NCBI RefSeq assembly: GCF_039543665.1
Contig: NZ_BAABKE010000001.1
Coordinates: 62,001 to 126,000, forward strand
Origin: Wohlfahrtiimonas larvae
GTDB lineage: Bacteria; Pseudomonadota; Gammaproteobacteria; Cardiobacteriales; Wohlfahrtiimonadaceae
Direction: 5' to 3'
Length of the DNA stretch: 64,000 nt
The notes under the pieces were generated by a model, which did no database searches, was not told the origin of the DNA, and worked only from the letters and a program-made list of their open reading frames with translations. The position numbers and the translations under genes were made by a program. Numbering within the stretch: the stretch's first letter is position 1; each line of letters starts with the position of its first letter. Shown piece after piece: positions 33,964 through 42,566 of the stretch.

Positions 33964-35436
33964 TTATCTATCATAGCCATATTCTTTTAATATTTTTGTC
34001 ATTTTATCAATAACTTCTTTATCCATCTCAATGGGAATGCCCCATTCACGATCGGTTTCACCCGGCCACTTGTTAGTGGCGTCCATGCCCATTTTTGAGC
34101 CTAAGCCAGAAACAGGGGATGCGAAATCTAGATAGTCAATTGGCGTATTATCAATCATCACAGTATCACGAGATGGATCCATTCTAGTTGTGATTGCCCA
34201 AATGACATCATTCCAATCGCGACAATTGACATCTTCATCCACAATGATTACGAATTTTGTGTACATGAATTGGCGGAGGAAGGACCAAACGCCTAACATT
34301 AAGCGTTTTGCATGACCAGGATATTGTTTTTTCATGGAAACAACAGCCATGCGATAAGAGCAACCTTCAGGTGGTAAATAGAAATCAACAATTTCAGGGA
34401 ATTGCTTTTTAATGATCGGTACAAATACTTCATTCAAAGCAACACCAAGCATTGCAGGTTCATCTGGCGGGCGACCTGTATAGGTTGAATGATAAATAGG
34501 ATTTTGGCGGTGTGTAATGCGCTCAACTGTCATCACAGGGAAGGTATCTACTTCATTGTAGTAACCAGTGTGATCACCATAAGGCCCTTCAGGTGCCATA
34601 TCATCAGGATAAATGTGACCTTCTAGTATGATTTCAGCATATGCTGGCACTGTTAATTCATCAGAGATTAATGATTTTGCAACGTGCGTTTTTTTACCGC
34701 GCAATAAACCTGCGAAAGCATATTCAGATAATGTATCAGGGATAGGGGTCACTGCTGCAATAATCGTTGCAGGATCAGCGCCTAATGCAACGGCAACAGG
34801 AAAAGGTTTGCCAGGATTTTTTAATTGGAATTCACGAAAATCTAAAGCACCACCACGATGGGCCAACCAACGCATAATGATGCGATTTTTGCCAATCACT
34901 TGCTGGCGGTAAATGCCAATGTTTTGGCGTTTTTTATGTGGGCCTTTTGTGATGGTTAATCCCCAAGTGATCAAAGGGGCTGCATCTAAAGGCCAACATT
35001 TTTGAATTGGTAATTTGCTTAAATCTACATCATCTTTTTCAATCACAACATCGCGGCAAGCAGGTGATGATGTGACTTTAGATTTCATCGCCAATACTTT
35101 TTTGAAGATTGGGAATTGTTTGATCATGGAACGCAAACTTTCAGGCGGATTGGGTTCTTTTAAGAATGCTAAGAGTTCACCAATTTCGCGTAATTTTGCA
35201 GGATCAGTTTCGCCAATTGCCAGTGCGACGCGTTCAGGTGTGCCAAAAAGATTGGTCAAAACAGGAATAGAATGATTTTTAGGGTTTTCAAATAAAAGGG
35301 CAGGGCCTTGTTGTCTTAAAACATGATCTGAAAACTCTGTCATTTCAAGATTGGTATCAATCTCATGGGAAATTTTTTGTAATTTACCATTTTTTTCTAA
35401 ATAATCGATAAATTCTCGTAAATCTTGAAATTGCAT
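33964..35436 (-). CDS. ubiD: 4-hydroxy-3-polyprenylbenzoate decarboxylase UbiD
   Basis: A 490-residue prenylated-FMN decarboxylase of ubiquinone synthesis. It is very close to the E. coli type: NIGIYRQQVIGKN with IMRWLAHRGGALDFRE, APEGPYGDHTGYYN (catalytic Glu region) and TRMDPSRDTVMIDNTPIDYLDFASPVSGLGSKMG. The frame opens at a TTG nine bases upstream; ATG 35436 is the better start. It needs prFMN from UbiX, not encoded here. Divergent from the LOG-family gene, with TATAAT-like boxes on both strands between them. Confidence 0.96.
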   Translation of the reverse strand: MQFQDLREFIDYLEKNGKLQKISHEIDTNLEMTEFSDHVLRQQGPALLFENPKNHSIPVLTNLFGTPERVALAIGETDPAKLREIGELLAFLKEPNPPESLRSMIKQFPIFKKVLAMKSKVTSSPACRDVVIEKDDVDLSKLPIQKCWPLDAAPLITWGLTITKGPHKKRQNIGIYRQQVIGKNRIIMRWLAHRGGALDFREFQLKNPGKPFPVAVALGADPATIIAAVTPIPDTLSEYAFAGLLRGKKTHVAKSLISDELTVPAYAEIILEGHIYPDDMAPEGPYGDHTGYYNEVDTFPVMTVERITHRQNPIYHSTYTGRPPDEPAMLGVALNEVFVPIIKKQFPEIVDFYLPPEGCSYRMAVVSMKKQYPGHAKRLMLGVWSFLRQFMYTKFVIIVDEDVNCRDWNDVIWAITTRMDPSRDTVMIDNTPIDYLDFASPVSGLGSKMGMDATNKWPGETDREWGIPIEMDKEVIDKMTKILKEYGYDR

Positions 35437-35491
35437 GACGATCAATCCAATCCAAAAAAGCTGATTATAACATTAATAAAAATGCTTCTGT

Positions 35492-35497
35492 TATAAT
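35492..35497 (+). promoter_or_regulatory. Candidate -10 of the LOG-family gene
   Basis: TATAAT 48 bp before the start codon; a reverse TATAAT (plus-strand ATTATA, 35464-35469) faces ubiD. No convincing -35 for either. Confidence 0.4.
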
Positions 35498-35545
35498 TCC
35501 CCACTTAACAATGAATGATGATATTTAAAAGCAAAAGAGGATGAT

Positions 35546-36154
35546 ATGTTGTGGGATGTGAATCAAATTGATCATGAATTAAAGCAGGCAGAAGAAACAT
35601 TACATGATTTAGGAACAGCGGTAACAATTTTTGGTTCAGCAAGAATTCCAGAGGATGATTACTATTATCAAGCAACAGTGGAAGTCGCACAAAAAATTGC
35701 AGAATCAGGCTTTGTAATTATTTCAGGTGGTGGGCCAGGCATTATGGCTGCTGCGAATCAAGGTGCTATACAAGGCAGGGCTGAATCAGTTGGCTTAAAT
35801 ATTGTTTTGCCACGAGAGCAACATCCGAATCCGTATCAAACAAAATCTTTGAAATTTTCTCAGTTTATTCCAAGGAAGCTTACTTTTTTTAATTACTCAT
35901 CTGCATTTATCTGTATGCCCGGTGGTTTTGGTACGTTGGATGAACTATTTGAAGTGTTAACATTAATTCAAACGGGTAAGTTAAAACGTTCACCAGTAAT
36001 TTTATTTGATCATGATTTCTGGGCACAGTTATTTACTTGGTTTAAAACATCATTGATGGATAAAAAATTGATCAGTGCAGATACTTTTGATTGGGTTTAT
36101 ATCGTAAATTCATCAGATGAAGTGATGGATATTTTGAAAAAACATAATGTATAA
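35546..36154 (+). CDS. LOG-family (TIGR00730/YgdH-like) nucleotide 5'-monophosphate hydrolase
   Basis: A 202-residue Rossmann protein with the LOG signature PGGFGTLDE (near 125-133) and the upstream GGGPGIMAAANQGA nucleotide-binding loop. LOG proteins release bases from cytokinin-type or ordinary nucleoside monophosphates; bacterial PpnN/YgdH homologues act on AMP, GMP and related nucleotides. Strong AGAGGATG ribosome site. It stands alone between ubiD and sodC. Confidence 0.87.
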   Translation: MLWDVNQIDHELKQAEETLHDLGTAVTIFGSARIPEDDYYYQATVEVAQKIAESGFVIISGGGPGIMAAANQGAIQGRAESVGLNIVLPREQHPNPYQTKSLKFSQFIPRKLTFFNYSSAFICMPGGFGTLDELFEVLTLIQTGKLKRSPVILFDHDFWAQLFTWFKTSLMDKKLISADTFDWVYIVNSSDEVMDILKKHNV

Positions 36155-36239
36155 ATTCGTTTCTATGATGATTTAATGCTACTGTAATTGTGTTGTACAA
36201 AATTATTTCTCAATAAAAAATAATAAGAGGATGGTTAGT

Positions 36240-36767
36240 ATGAAAAAAATTGTTTTAGCATTGTCTTTGTCTGCATTGTTTGTATCTTCTGCATTTGCTG
36301 AAGTTGTGACGGTTGATATGAATATTGTTACGAATGATGGTATTGCAGAAAAAATTGGGACGGTTGAATTACAAGATACAGAATATGGTGTTGTGTTAAC
36401 TCCTAATTTAACCAATTTAACACCAGGTGTGCATGGTTTTCATGTGCATGCTAACCCCAGTTGTGATAATACTGCGCCTGATGGTACAAAAGGTCCTGCT
36501 TTAGCAGCAGGTGGGCATTTTGATCCTGCTGATACTAAAAAGCATGGAGCGCCATGGGGTGATGGGCATTTAGGCGATTTACCACCATTACATGTTGTGG
36601 CAGATGGTACTGCAACAACTGCTGTTTTAGCACCTCGTATTAAATCGGTAGCTGATATTAAAGATCGTGCAATTATGGTTCACGTTCATGGTGATAATTT
36701 TTCCGATGATCCAGTACCATTAGGTGGTGGCGGTGCAAGGATGGCTTGTGGGGTCATTCCTAAATAG
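36240..36767 (+). CDS. sodC: Periplasmic Cu/Zn superoxide dismutase
   Basis: A 175-residue enzyme with a signal peptide (MKKIVLALSLSALFVSSAFA). Copper ligands are in HGFHVHANPSC, the bridging and zinc ligands in GGHFDPADTKKHGAP and DLPPLHVVADG, and the last His in IMVHVHGDNFSDDP; the active-site Arg is in GGGGARMACG. Structural disulfide Cys are present. It removes superoxide arising outside the cytoplasm. An ATG at 36231 abuts the AAGAGG ribosome site, so ATG 36240 is chosen. Confidence 0.95.
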   Translation: MKKIVLALSLSALFVSSAFAEVVTVDMNIVTNDGIAEKIGTVELQDTEYGVVLTPNLTNLTPGVHGFHVHANPSCDNTAPDGTKGPALAAGGHFDPADTKKHGAPWGDGHLGDLPPLHVVADGTATTAVLAPRIKSVADIKDRAIMVHVHGDNFSDDPVPLGGGGARMACGVIPK

Positions 36768-36790
36768 TAATTAAAATCAGTGAAATACAA

Positions 36791-36829
36791 ATAAAGGGAC
36801 ATCGTGATAGAATGTCCCTTTATTTTTTT
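36791..36829 (+). terminator. Strong terminator after sodC
   Basis: Perfect 12-bp arms ATAAAGGGACAT (36791-36802) and ATGTCCCTTTAT (36812-36823), 9-nt loop, then six to seven T. It ends only about 14 bp before the orn start codon. Confidence 0.88.
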
Positions 36830-36843
36830 AAGGTGATTTAGCA

Positions 36844-37383
36844 ATGCAAGCAAGTGATCGTTATTTGTTTTGGATCGATTTAGAAATGACAGGATTGGAT
36901 GAAACTTGTGATCATATTATTGAGATTGCTTCCATCGTGACAGATAGTGATTTAAATATTATTGCAGAGGGCCCTGTGATCGCTATCCATCAACCTCAGT
37001 CTGTTTTAGATTTAATGGATGATTGGAATCAAAATACTCATGGGCAGTCAGGTTTAATTGATCGCATTAAAACGAGCCAGATTGATTTAGCAAAAGCAGA
37101 GCAGATGACTTTTGAGTTTTTATCTCAATGGATTATTGAAAAAAGTTCACCATTGTGTGGTAACAGTATTGGCACAGATCGACGTTTCTTAAAAAAGTAT
37201 ATGCCATTGGTGGATAATTATTTACACTATCGCAATGTGGATGTGAGTTCATTTAAAGAGATGATTAAGCGTTGGTACCCTGAAGGCGAAGCATACGCTA
37301 AGCAAAATACTCATCAAGCTTTGGATGATATTCGTGAATCTATTGGTGAATTAAAATTCTATCGTGAGCACTATATAAAATGA
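36844..37383 (+). CDS. orn: Oligoribonuclease
   Basis: A 179-residue DEDDh 3'-5' exoribonuclease that finishes RNA decay to nucleotides and clears pGpG. Motifs: FWIDLEMTGLDE (Asp/Glu), SPLCGNSIGTDRRFLKKYMP and the ending HQALDDIRESIGELKFYREHY with catalytic His/Asp. AAGGTG ribosome site, placed immediately after the sodC terminator. Overlaps pgpA by 4 nt. Confidence 0.97.
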   Translation: MQASDRYLFWIDLEMTGLDETCDHIIEIASIVTDSDLNIIAEGPVIAIHQPQSVLDLMDDWNQNTHGQSGLIDRIKTSQIDLAKAEQMTFEFLSQWIIEKSSPLCGNSIGTDRRFLKKYMPLVDNYLHYRNVDVSSFKEMIKRWYPEGEAYAKQNTHQALDDIRESIGELKFYREHYIK

Positions 37384-37880
37384 TGAAAGATAAACATGAT
37401 CATAATGTGAAAATTACCATTAAAACACCCATGCAGTTTTTTGCATCAGGTTTTGGTTCAGGTTGTGCGCCAGTTGCGCCCGGAACTTTTGGGACGGTTG
37501 CGTCCATTCCTGTTTGGATGCTATTAAGTTTTCTTTCACCGATTCCTTACATTATTGTCGTTATTGCGACCTTTTTATTGGGTTGGTATGTGAGCGAAAA
37601 GGCTAGCCAAGAACTCGGTGTGCATGATCATGGCGGTATAGTGATTGATGAATTTGTTGGCTTTTTTATCACAATGTTTCTTGTGCCATTGTCATGGGTA
37701 AATATCTTATTGGGATTTATTTTATTTAGAATCTTTGATGTTATTAAGCCATGGCCGATTAAAACTATTGATCGTAAAGTTAAAGGTGGCTTTGGTATTA
37801 TGATTGATGACGTCTTTGCAGGTATTATGGCATTGATCTGTTTGCATGTAGTTTTATGGGGATTTAATTATCTCGTTTAG
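37380..37880 (+). CDS. pgpA: Phosphatidylglycerophosphatase A
   Basis: A 166-residue inner-membrane phosphatase making phosphatidylglycerol. Characteristic segments: FASGFGSGCAPVAPGTFGTVASIPV, VHDHGGIVIDEFVGFFI (acidic metal-binding motif), FRIFDVIKPWPIKTIDRKVKGGFGIMIDDVFAGI. Three or four transmembrane helices. The ATGA overlap with orn couples their translation. Usually found with thiL-nusB in gammaproteobacteria; here with orn and a nuclease gene. Confidence 0.94.
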   Translation: MMKDKHDHNVKITIKTPMQFFASGFGSGCAPVAPGTFGTVASIPVWMLLSFLSPIPYIIVVIATFLLGWYVSEKASQELGVHDHGGIVIDEFVGFFITMFLVPLSWVNILLGFILFRIFDVIKPWPIKTIDRKVKGGFGIMIDDVFAGIMALICLHVVLWGFNYLV

Positions 37881-37956
37881 GGAACGATTTCAAAAATATT
37901 TTGCTTGGTGGGTCAAAAAAGCTTGTCAATCTTCTCGTTGGCTCAATAGCGTCGTT

Positions 37957-38451
37957 GTGATTGGTTTGTGCATAGGTTTATTTTGTATCGCAACATTGTA
38001 TAAAACGCCTCAAAGTCGTTATGATCAATCTAGTTTTTCATATTATCCAATTGAATTGATGTGTGATGTTATCAAAATTATAGATGGTGATACGCTTTTG
38101 CTTCAATGTCCAAATGTGACAGGTAACATTAAAAAAACATTACGTATGATTCGCCTTTGGGGTATAGATGCACCCGAAAGAAAGCAAGGAGAGTGGGGGA
38201 ATCATGCAACTAAAATGCTGAAAAACCTGATAGGTAAAAATAGATTAATTAAAGTTCAAATTATAGAGCAAGATCGTTATCAGCGCATGGTTGGAAAGCT
38301 GTACCTGAACGATTTAGATATTGGTTTGGAAATGGTGAAACAAGGAGTTGTCTCTGTATATCATCATTATAATCATGATGAAGTCTATATAAATGCAGAG
38401 AAAAAAGCTAGAATATCCCGCTTAGGTATTTGGAGTGTTTCTGGGGCGTAG
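37957..38451 (+). CDS. Membrane-anchored thermonuclease-like (SNase) nuclease
   Basis: At least 164 residues: an N-terminal transmembrane helix (IGLCIGLFCIATLY) and an SNase OB-fold. The catalytic set is visible: IDGDTLLLQC (Asp), LWGIDAPERKQGEWG (Asp, Glu), QDRYQRMVGKLY (second Arg) and a C-terminal ARISRLGIWS. The first standard start is GTG 37957, without a ribosome site. The frame stays open back to 37852 and encodes a basic, aromatic stretch (RERFQKYFAWWVKKACQSS) before the helix. ATT 37867 or ATC 37870 lies just after GGGGA, so a rare start codon and overlap with pgpA are possible. Probably degrades DNA or RNA at the envelope. Confidence 0.82.
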   Translation: MIGLCIGLFCIATLYKTPQSRYDQSSFSYYPIELMCDVIKIIDGDTLLLQCPNVTGNIKKTLRMIRLWGIDAPERKQGEWGNHATKMLKNLIGKNRLIKVQIIEQDRYQRMVGKLYLNDLDIGLEMVKQGVVSVYHHYNHDEVYINAEKKARISRLGIWSVSGA

Positions 38452-38507
38452 CAGAATCCTGCGCGTTGGCGACAATTTAACCCATAAATAATTATATTGG
38501 ACGACAC

Positions 38508-39143
38508 ATGTTATTCATTAGAAAAGATGATGGCTTGGCAAATAATGAGGAAGTTGTACTACAACAATACACCCACTGGTGGATTTTTGTTGTGCCTATC
38601 ATGATATTGTTATTTGGTTTTTACTTATGGTTAAAGGCTGTTTCTAAAGGATCATTTTCTTTGTATTCTTTGTTGATGATTGATGAGCCTAAAACTGTGG
38701 CAAATACGATTTCTTACCAGATACAATCTTATATTTATCAGCTATCTATCTTGATTAAAAATAATATGCCAAATGTTATTTATGAATTTTTGAGTCAAAC
38801 AAGATTACATCCGCGAAAATGGTTAAGCCAGATAATTATTTTTTATGCATTGTACCGTTTAATTCGTGCTACGCTTACTTTCATAACAACACAATTAGTA
38901 GTAACTAATCAGCGTGTGATGATTCGAACAGGTTTATTTAAGCCACAAATAGTGGAGTTTCCTCGCATGCATATAGATGCTTTTCATATTAAAAAAGGTC
39001 TTTTGAGTCAGTTTTTGGATGTGGGAACATTGATTATTCAGGCTTCTGGTGGATTAACAGCGAAATTACCAGCGATTAAAGCGCCAGAAGAGTTAACAAC
39101 ACACGTGATTGAGAGTGATGACTATGATGTTAACACAAGATAA
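38508..39143 (+). CDS. Membrane protein with bPH2 (YdbS-like) domain
   Basis: A 211-residue protein with two or three transmembrane segments (about 24-45 and 103-125) and a C-terminal bacterial PH domain: TTQLVVTNQRVMIRTGLFKPQIVEFPRMHIDAFHIKKGLLSQFLDVGTLIIQASGG. Such bPH2 proteins sit in membranes; their ligands are mostly unknown. It overlaps the MlaE-like gene, so it may be an accessory of the MCE transporter. That link rests on gene order only. Confidence 0.75.
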   Translation: MLFIRKDDGLANNEEVVLQQYTHWWIFVVPIMILLFGFYLWLKAVSKGSFSLYSLLMIDEPKTVANTISYQIQSYIYQLSILIKNNMPNVIYEFLSQTRLHPRKWLSQIIIFYALYRLIRATLTFITTQLVVTNQRVMIRTGLFKPQIVEFPRMHIDAFHIKKGLLSQFLDVGTLIIQASGGLTAKLPAIKAPEELTTHVIESDDYDVNTR

Positions 39144-40239
39144 AAATCAACTGATATTGCAAGGCGATTGGACAATTGCAAATATTCCTGTGATTGAGAA
39201 ATCGATTGCCAAGGTAGATTTTCATAATTTAGATATGAATCAAATTGTGGAAATCAATGGCCATGGATTGACATCGCTAGATACAAGTGGTGCTTTTTGG
39301 CTAGGTAAACTTGCAACACAGATTCAGAGCCAAGAAGGGCGTATGAACCTGGCGCAATTTAGCGAAGAATTTTCAACCTTGATTCGTTTTATTTCAGATC
39401 GAATGGAAAATTTTAAGGCTGATGTCCCTGAGCAAAAAGTTAAGGATGATATCTTTACTAAGGTTGGAAAACGCACGTATAAGGCTAAGGATCAACTTTA
39501 TAGCTTCTTTGAATTTATTGGTGAGGTTTCATTTGCAGTTACACGTAATGTTCTTAATCCTTGGAAAATCCGCTGGGGCACAATGTGGTCTAATGTGCAA
39601 ACTGGAGGTGTTCAAGCATTATTTATCATTGGTTTATTGAATTTTCTGATTGGAATTGTTATTGCATACCAAGGTGGTGCTTTATTGATTCAATATGGTG
39701 CGAATATTTTTGTTGTAGAGCTCATTTCTATTTCAATGTTAAGAGAATTAGCGCCATTGATGACAGCCATTATTGTTGCAGGCCGAACAGGATCAGCGAT
39801 AGCAGCACAAATAGGCACAATGGTTGTTAATGAGGAAGTGGATGCATTAAAAACTATTGGCATCAGTCCTCTAGATCAATTAGTCGTCCCAAAAACTTTT
39901 GCATTGATTATTTCTTTGCCATTTTTGACAATATTTGCAGATATTTGCAGTGTATTTGGTGGTATGGTGTTGGCTCAATCGTACTTGGATGTTTCTTTTG
40001 CTACTTTTTTAGATCGTATTCCGCAAGTGATGACAGTGAATACTTTTTTAGTTGGTTTAGCAAAGGCACCACTATTTGCAATTATTATCTCATTGACTGG
40101 TTGTTATCAAGGGTTTAGAGTGAGCGGCGGTGCTGATAGTGTTGGGCAACAAACAACCATATCAGTTGTACAGTCGATCTTTTTAGTGATCATTTGTGAT
40201 GCGATTTTTTCAATTATTACAAGGAATATACCGATCTAA
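39124..40239 (+). CDS. mlaE: MlaE-family permease with N-terminal STAS domain
   Basis: About 371 residues. Residues about 5-105 form a STAS domain (QLILQGDWTIANIPVIEK, then ITSLDTSGAFWLGKLATQI-like segment with the conserved D-T-S-G). This is the MlaB-like role fused to the permease. Residues about 125-370 are the MlaE permease with GVQALFIIGLLNFLIG, LAPLMTAIIVAGRTGSAIAAQIGTM and VNEEVDALKTIG. The frame begins at TTG 39109; GAGAG lies eight bases before ATG 39124, chosen here. It handles phospholipids or other lipids between membranes. Confidence 0.9.
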   Translation: MMLTQDKNQLILQGDWTIANIPVIEKSIAKVDFHNLDMNQIVEINGHGLTSLDTSGAFWLGKLATQIQSQEGRMNLAQFSEEFSTLIRFISDRMENFKADVPEQKVKDDIFTKVGKRTYKAKDQLYSFFEFIGEVSFAVTRNVLNPWKIRWGTMWSNVQTGGVQALFIIGLLNFLIGIVIAYQGGALLIQYGANIFVVELISISMLRELAPLMTAIIVAGRTGSAIAAQIGTMVVNEEVDALKTIGISPLDQLVVPKTFALIISLPFLTIFADICSVFGGMVLAQSYLDVSFATFLDRIPQVMTVNTFLVGLAKAPLFAIIISLTGCYQGFRVSGGADSVGQQTTISVVQSIFLVIICDAIFSIITRNIPI

Positions 40240-41027
40240 TGACAACGATGACAGATAAATCTAATATCGCGATTGAGATCGAGCATTTGTATAATCGCTT
40301 TGGCAGGCATTCAGTGCATGAAGATCTTAATATGCTGGTACAAAAAGGTGAATTGGTAGCACTTGTTGGTGGTTCTGGTGCTGGCAAAACAACGCTATTG
40401 CGTGCCATTATTATGCTGCTTAGACCTTATTCTGGGCAGGTGTATATGTTTGGGCAGCCAGTTTGGGGAATTTCCAATAAGGAGCAAATGGAACTGCGTA
40501 AAGGGTTTGGAATGTTATTTCAAAGTGGTGCGTTGTTTAGCTCTCTAACGGTGTTAGAAAATGTTATGGTGCCAATGAAGGAACATTTAAATTTGTCAGC
40601 TTCAGAAATGAAGGAGCTTGCAGAATTAAAAATTATTTTATCTGGTTTGCCACCGCATGCTGCTAATTTATATCCACGTGAGTTATCAGGTGGGATGATT
40701 AAAAGAGCTTCTTTGGCGCGAGCTTTGGCCTTAGATCCTCAATTATTATTTTTAGATGAACCTACGGCAGGTTTAGATCCTGTTGGTGCGGGGGAATTTG
40801 ATGATTTAATGAATCAATTGAAAGAATCATTGTCATTGACGATTATGATGGTGACACATGATTTAGATTCATTATGGGCAACAACAGATAAGGTTGCTTT
40901 TTTAGGTGAAAAGAAGATTTTGGCATATAAGCCAATAGGGGAGCTGGTGAAAGATCCACATCCATTAATTCAACACTATTTTCAAGGTCCTAGAGGCCGA
41001 GCGACAGAGGGAACTTATGGAAAATAA
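40239..41027 (+). CDS. mlaF: MlaF-family ABC ATPase
   Basis: A 262-residue ABC ATPase for the adjacent permease. Walker A GGSGAGKTT near 44-52, Q-loop FGMLFQSGALFSSLTV, signature ELSGGMIKRASLARAL (the GGM variant is typical of MlaF), Walker B LLFLDEPTAGLDP and switch His in MMVTHDLDSL. Its start overlaps the permease stop by one base (TAATG). Confidence 0.94.
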   Translation: MTTMTDKSNIAIEIEHLYNRFGRHSVHEDLNMLVQKGELVALVGGSGAGKTTLLRAIIMLLRPYSGQVYMFGQPVWGISNKEQMELRKGFGMLFQSGALFSSLTVLENVMVPMKEHLNLSASEMKELAELKIILSGLPPHAANLYPRELSGGMIKRASLARALALDPQLLFLDEPTAGLDPVGAGEFDDLMNQLKESLSLTIMMVTHDLDSLWATTDKVAFLGEKKILAYKPIGELVKDPHPLIQHYFQGPRGRATEGTYGK

Positions 41028-41958
41028 ATTTAGCTTTGCAGCTGTCGGTGTTTTTGTCGTGGGATTTTCGATCACACTATTGGCAATGATTGTATGGCTG
41101 ACTGTAGGGGCGGAGAAAGCCACCTATTTACCTTATAGGGTAGTAACAACTGAGTCTGTTTCAGGTTTGGCAGTTAATTCTACCGTTGATTATAAAGGTG
41201 TGGATGTTGGTATTGTAAAATCAATACAGCTTAACGAACTAGATCCACGCTATGTTATTATTTCATTGGATATTATTGAAGGAACACCCATTAAGGCTGA
41301 TACAGAGGCTGTATTAACTAGCAGAGGTATTACAGGTTTAGTCGGTGTAAGTTTAAGTGGTGGTACGGAATCTGCGCCTAATGTTGTGCCGACAGATAAT
41401 AATCCAATTCCTGAGATTAATAATGGTCCTTCGCTTGCACGTCGGTTAGATATAGCATTTAACGATATTACTAATTCATTAACTGGTGTGACTCGTAAAT
41501 TAGATTTAATTGTTACAGAACAAAATGCAACGCGTTTTAGTAATATTTTAGAAAATGTTGATGTATTGACTGCTAATTTAGTCACAAGTTCTGAAGATGT
41601 TAAAGTGATTACAAAAGATGCTGCAAAATTAATGAATGCTTTAGAACCTAAGTTAGATCGTGCCTTAGCTGCAATTGATTCATTTGGTGATGTTGCTGAG
41701 AATGTTAAACAGGCATCAGAAGGATTAAATACTACATTATCCAATGCTGATGTGACTTTGAAAGCATGGGGAAATACGGCTGTTGAATGGGAAAAATTTG
41801 GTAAGTCCATTCGTACGCAGATTCCTAATTTAAATTCTACGTTTGTTGAAGTGAATAGCATTTTATATCAAATGTCGTTATTAATTAATCAGCTCAATAA
41901 TCAGCCAAATGCATTGATTATGGGTAAGTCTAAGCCGAAACGTGGGCCAGGAGAATAA
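41017..41958 (+). CDS. mlaD: MCE-domain (MlaD-like) lipid-binding protein
   Basis: A 313-residue protein: an N-terminal transmembrane helix (about 8-30), one MCE domain (about 40-115: YRVVTTESVSGLAVNSTVDYKGVDVGIVKSIQL, then LTSRGITGLVGVSL), and a long helical C-terminal region to about 300. This is longer than E. coli MlaD and nearer to the single-MCE proteins of PqiC-linked systems. It forms a hexameric periplasmic ring for lipid passage. It overlaps mlaF by 11 nt. Confidence 0.92.
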   Translation: MENKFSFAAVGVFVVGFSITLLAMIVWLTVGAEKATYLPYRVVTTESVSGLAVNSTVDYKGVDVGIVKSIQLNELDPRYVIISLDIIEGTPIKADTEAVLTSRGITGLVGVSLSGGTESAPNVVPTDNNPIPEINNGPSLARRLDIAFNDITNSLTGVTRKLDLIVTEQNATRFSNILENVDVLTANLVTSSEDVKVITKDAAKLMNALEPKLDRALAAIDSFGDVAENVKQASEGLNTTLSNADVTLKAWGNTAVEWEKFGKSIRTQIPNLNSTFVEVNSILYQMSLLINQLNNQPNALIMGKSKPKRGPGE

Positions 41959-41967
41959 GGAGGTCAC

Positions 41968-42555
41968 ATGAAGATAAAGTTGATGAGCCTTGCAGCAGTT
42001 GCTGTGATGGTTGTGGGATGCCAATCGGCACCTTATAAAACACAATATACATTGGCAACAGATACTGTCAGTGAAGCCGTACCAACTATGCGGACTAAAC
42101 CTTATGCTATTTTGGTGGATGATGTTAAAACATTAGCATCTGGTCGTGATGTTGATATGACATATTCTCGAACAGCCAATGTTATTGAATCATATACTCA
42201 AAGCCAATGGGCTAAGCCACCTAAGCAGCAAATTCAAGTAGCAATAGTTAATGCTTTGATTGCATCTCATGGTTATCGTGATGTATTAAGTGCACCAACG
42301 GCAATTAGTAGTCAATATAAAATTGATACAACAATTCAGAAAATGCAGCAATATTTTGATGGTAATCAAGGATATGTTGAGCTAAGTTTAATGGTGCGTT
42401 TGCTAAATAGCTCAACGAATCAAGTTGTTTTTTCAAAAATATACTCAGCAAAAGAACCTGTTGATAGTTTAAATGCACAAGGTGGCGTGGAAGCGTATAA
42501 TCAAGCATTGAAACGCTTATTACCTGATATGATTAGAGATATCCATAAACGCTAG
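41968..42555 (+). CDS. ABC-transport auxiliary lipoprotein (PqiC/YmbA-like)
   Basis: A 195-residue lipoprotein: signal peptide with lipobox MVVGC, then an ABC_trans_aux-type domain with YAILVDDVKTLASGRDVDMTYSR near the middle and YNQALKRLLPDMIRDI at the end. The PqiC family sits in the outer membrane and pairs with MCE proteins. It is nine nt after the MCE gene, making a complete trans-envelope system with an outer-membrane partner. An AAGGAGG-type ribosome site precedes it. Confidence 0.85.
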   Translation: MKIKLMSLAAVAVMVVGCQSAPYKTQYTLATDTVSEAVPTMRTKPYAILVDDVKTLASGRDVDMTYSRTANVIESYTQSQWAKPPKQQIQVAIVNALIASHGYRDVLSAPTAISSQYKIDTTIQKMQQYFDGNQGYVELSLMVRLLNSSTNQVVFSKIYSAKEPVDSLNAQGGVEAYNQALKRLLPDMIRDIHKR

Positions 42556-42566
42556 AATAGGTTCAT

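Noticed and set aside
41250..41861. 203-codon open frame opposite the MCE gene
   Set aside because: It is the long reverse frame of a strongly conserved MCE protein; its composition mirrors the sense codons and it has no recognisable domain or start signal.
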